Assembly (NCBI GenBank): GCA_017958245.1
Contig: JAGDDC010000281.1
Span: forward strand, 1 to 5,648
DNA length: 5,648 bases
Reading direction: 5' to 3'
From: Lachnospiraceae bacterium
GTDB lineage: Bacteria > Bacillota_A > Clostridia > Lachnospirales > Lachnospiraceae
The translations under genes were made by a program, and so were the position numbers. Below are positions 5,553 through 5,648 of this stretch, in pieces (the stretch's first letter is position 1; each line of letters begins with the position of its first letter). Below the pieces are notes generated by a model. It was not told the DNA's origin, made no database searches, and saw nothing but the letters and a program-made list of their open reading frames with translations.

Positions 5553-5648
5553 ATGTTCGGATATGTAGTCATCAACAAGCCTGAACTGAAGATAAAGGAT
5601 TTCGAGACATACAGGTCTTTCTACTGCGGTCTGTGCAGGGAGTTAAAG
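5553..5648 (+). CDS. DUF5685-like protein, N-terminal fragment (3' end outside window)
   Basis: ATG 5553 opens a frame that runs to the window end, giving 32 residues: it starts MFGYVVINKPELKIKDF and continues to a YCGLC motif with cysteines at 25 and 28. This opening matches, from memory, uncharacterised Clostridia proteins of the DUF5685 family, whose CxxC near the start is followed by more conserved cysteines; metal or Fe-S binding is plausible but not shown here. The upstream GAGAG (5541-5545) is a modest ribosome binding site seven bases away, overlapping the stop of the zinc-ribbon gene. The close spacing suggests co-transcription and possibly coupled translation with that gene. Confidence 0.75.
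   Translation, partial: MFGYVVINKPELKIKDFETYRSFYCGLCRELK

Overview
The window reads as a chromosomal segment of a mid-GC Gram-positive of the Clostridia, most likely Lachnospiraceae or a close relative. This rests on three things seen here: a BspA-type leucine-rich repeat tail, a two-TM zinc-ribbon protein whose C-terminus I recall as typical of Lachnospiraceae, and the start of a DUF5685-like protein (MFGYVVINKPEL with a YCGLC motif). Strong AGGAG-type ribosome binding sites and frequent AGA/AGG arginine codons fit. Genus cannot be told from the sequence alone. All genes lie on the + strand.

Left block (1-2911), cell-surface genes: the C-terminal end of a BspA/LRR_5 repeat protein; a 412-residue secreted protein with a Sec signal peptide, a possible beta-helix-like N-terminal part and seven degenerate YD/RHS-like repeats; and, overlapping it by one base (TGATG), a 444-residue single-pass membrane protein with a charged cytoplasmic coiled-coil segment, a TM helix, a Gly/Ser/Thr/Pro linker and a 300-residue outer domain I do not recognise. 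The overlap implies that the last two are made together and may work together at the envelope.

Middle (2912-3155), a noncoding gap: an AT-rich inverted repeat, a strong GC-rich hairpin followed by five T's (probable terminator of the surface block, with an unusually large structured loop and a competing downstream pairing), then an AT-rich stretch carrying an extended -10 promoter (TGTTATACT) for the next genes.

Right block (3156-5648): two family 2 glycosyltransferases overlapping by ATGA, both resembling the rhamnosyltransferase branches of GT2 and thus likely to extend a rhamnose-containing or similar surface polysaccharide. After a 54-base gap come the small membrane zinc-ribbon protein and, 10 bases later, a DUF5685-like gene cut off by the window end. 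These last two probably form their own pair or the tail of the glycosyltransferase transcript.

I found no tRNA, rRNA, CRISPR, IS element, phage gene or recognisable defence system. The least explained items are the YD-repeat/coiled-coil membrane pair and the structured RNA in the intergenic gap.
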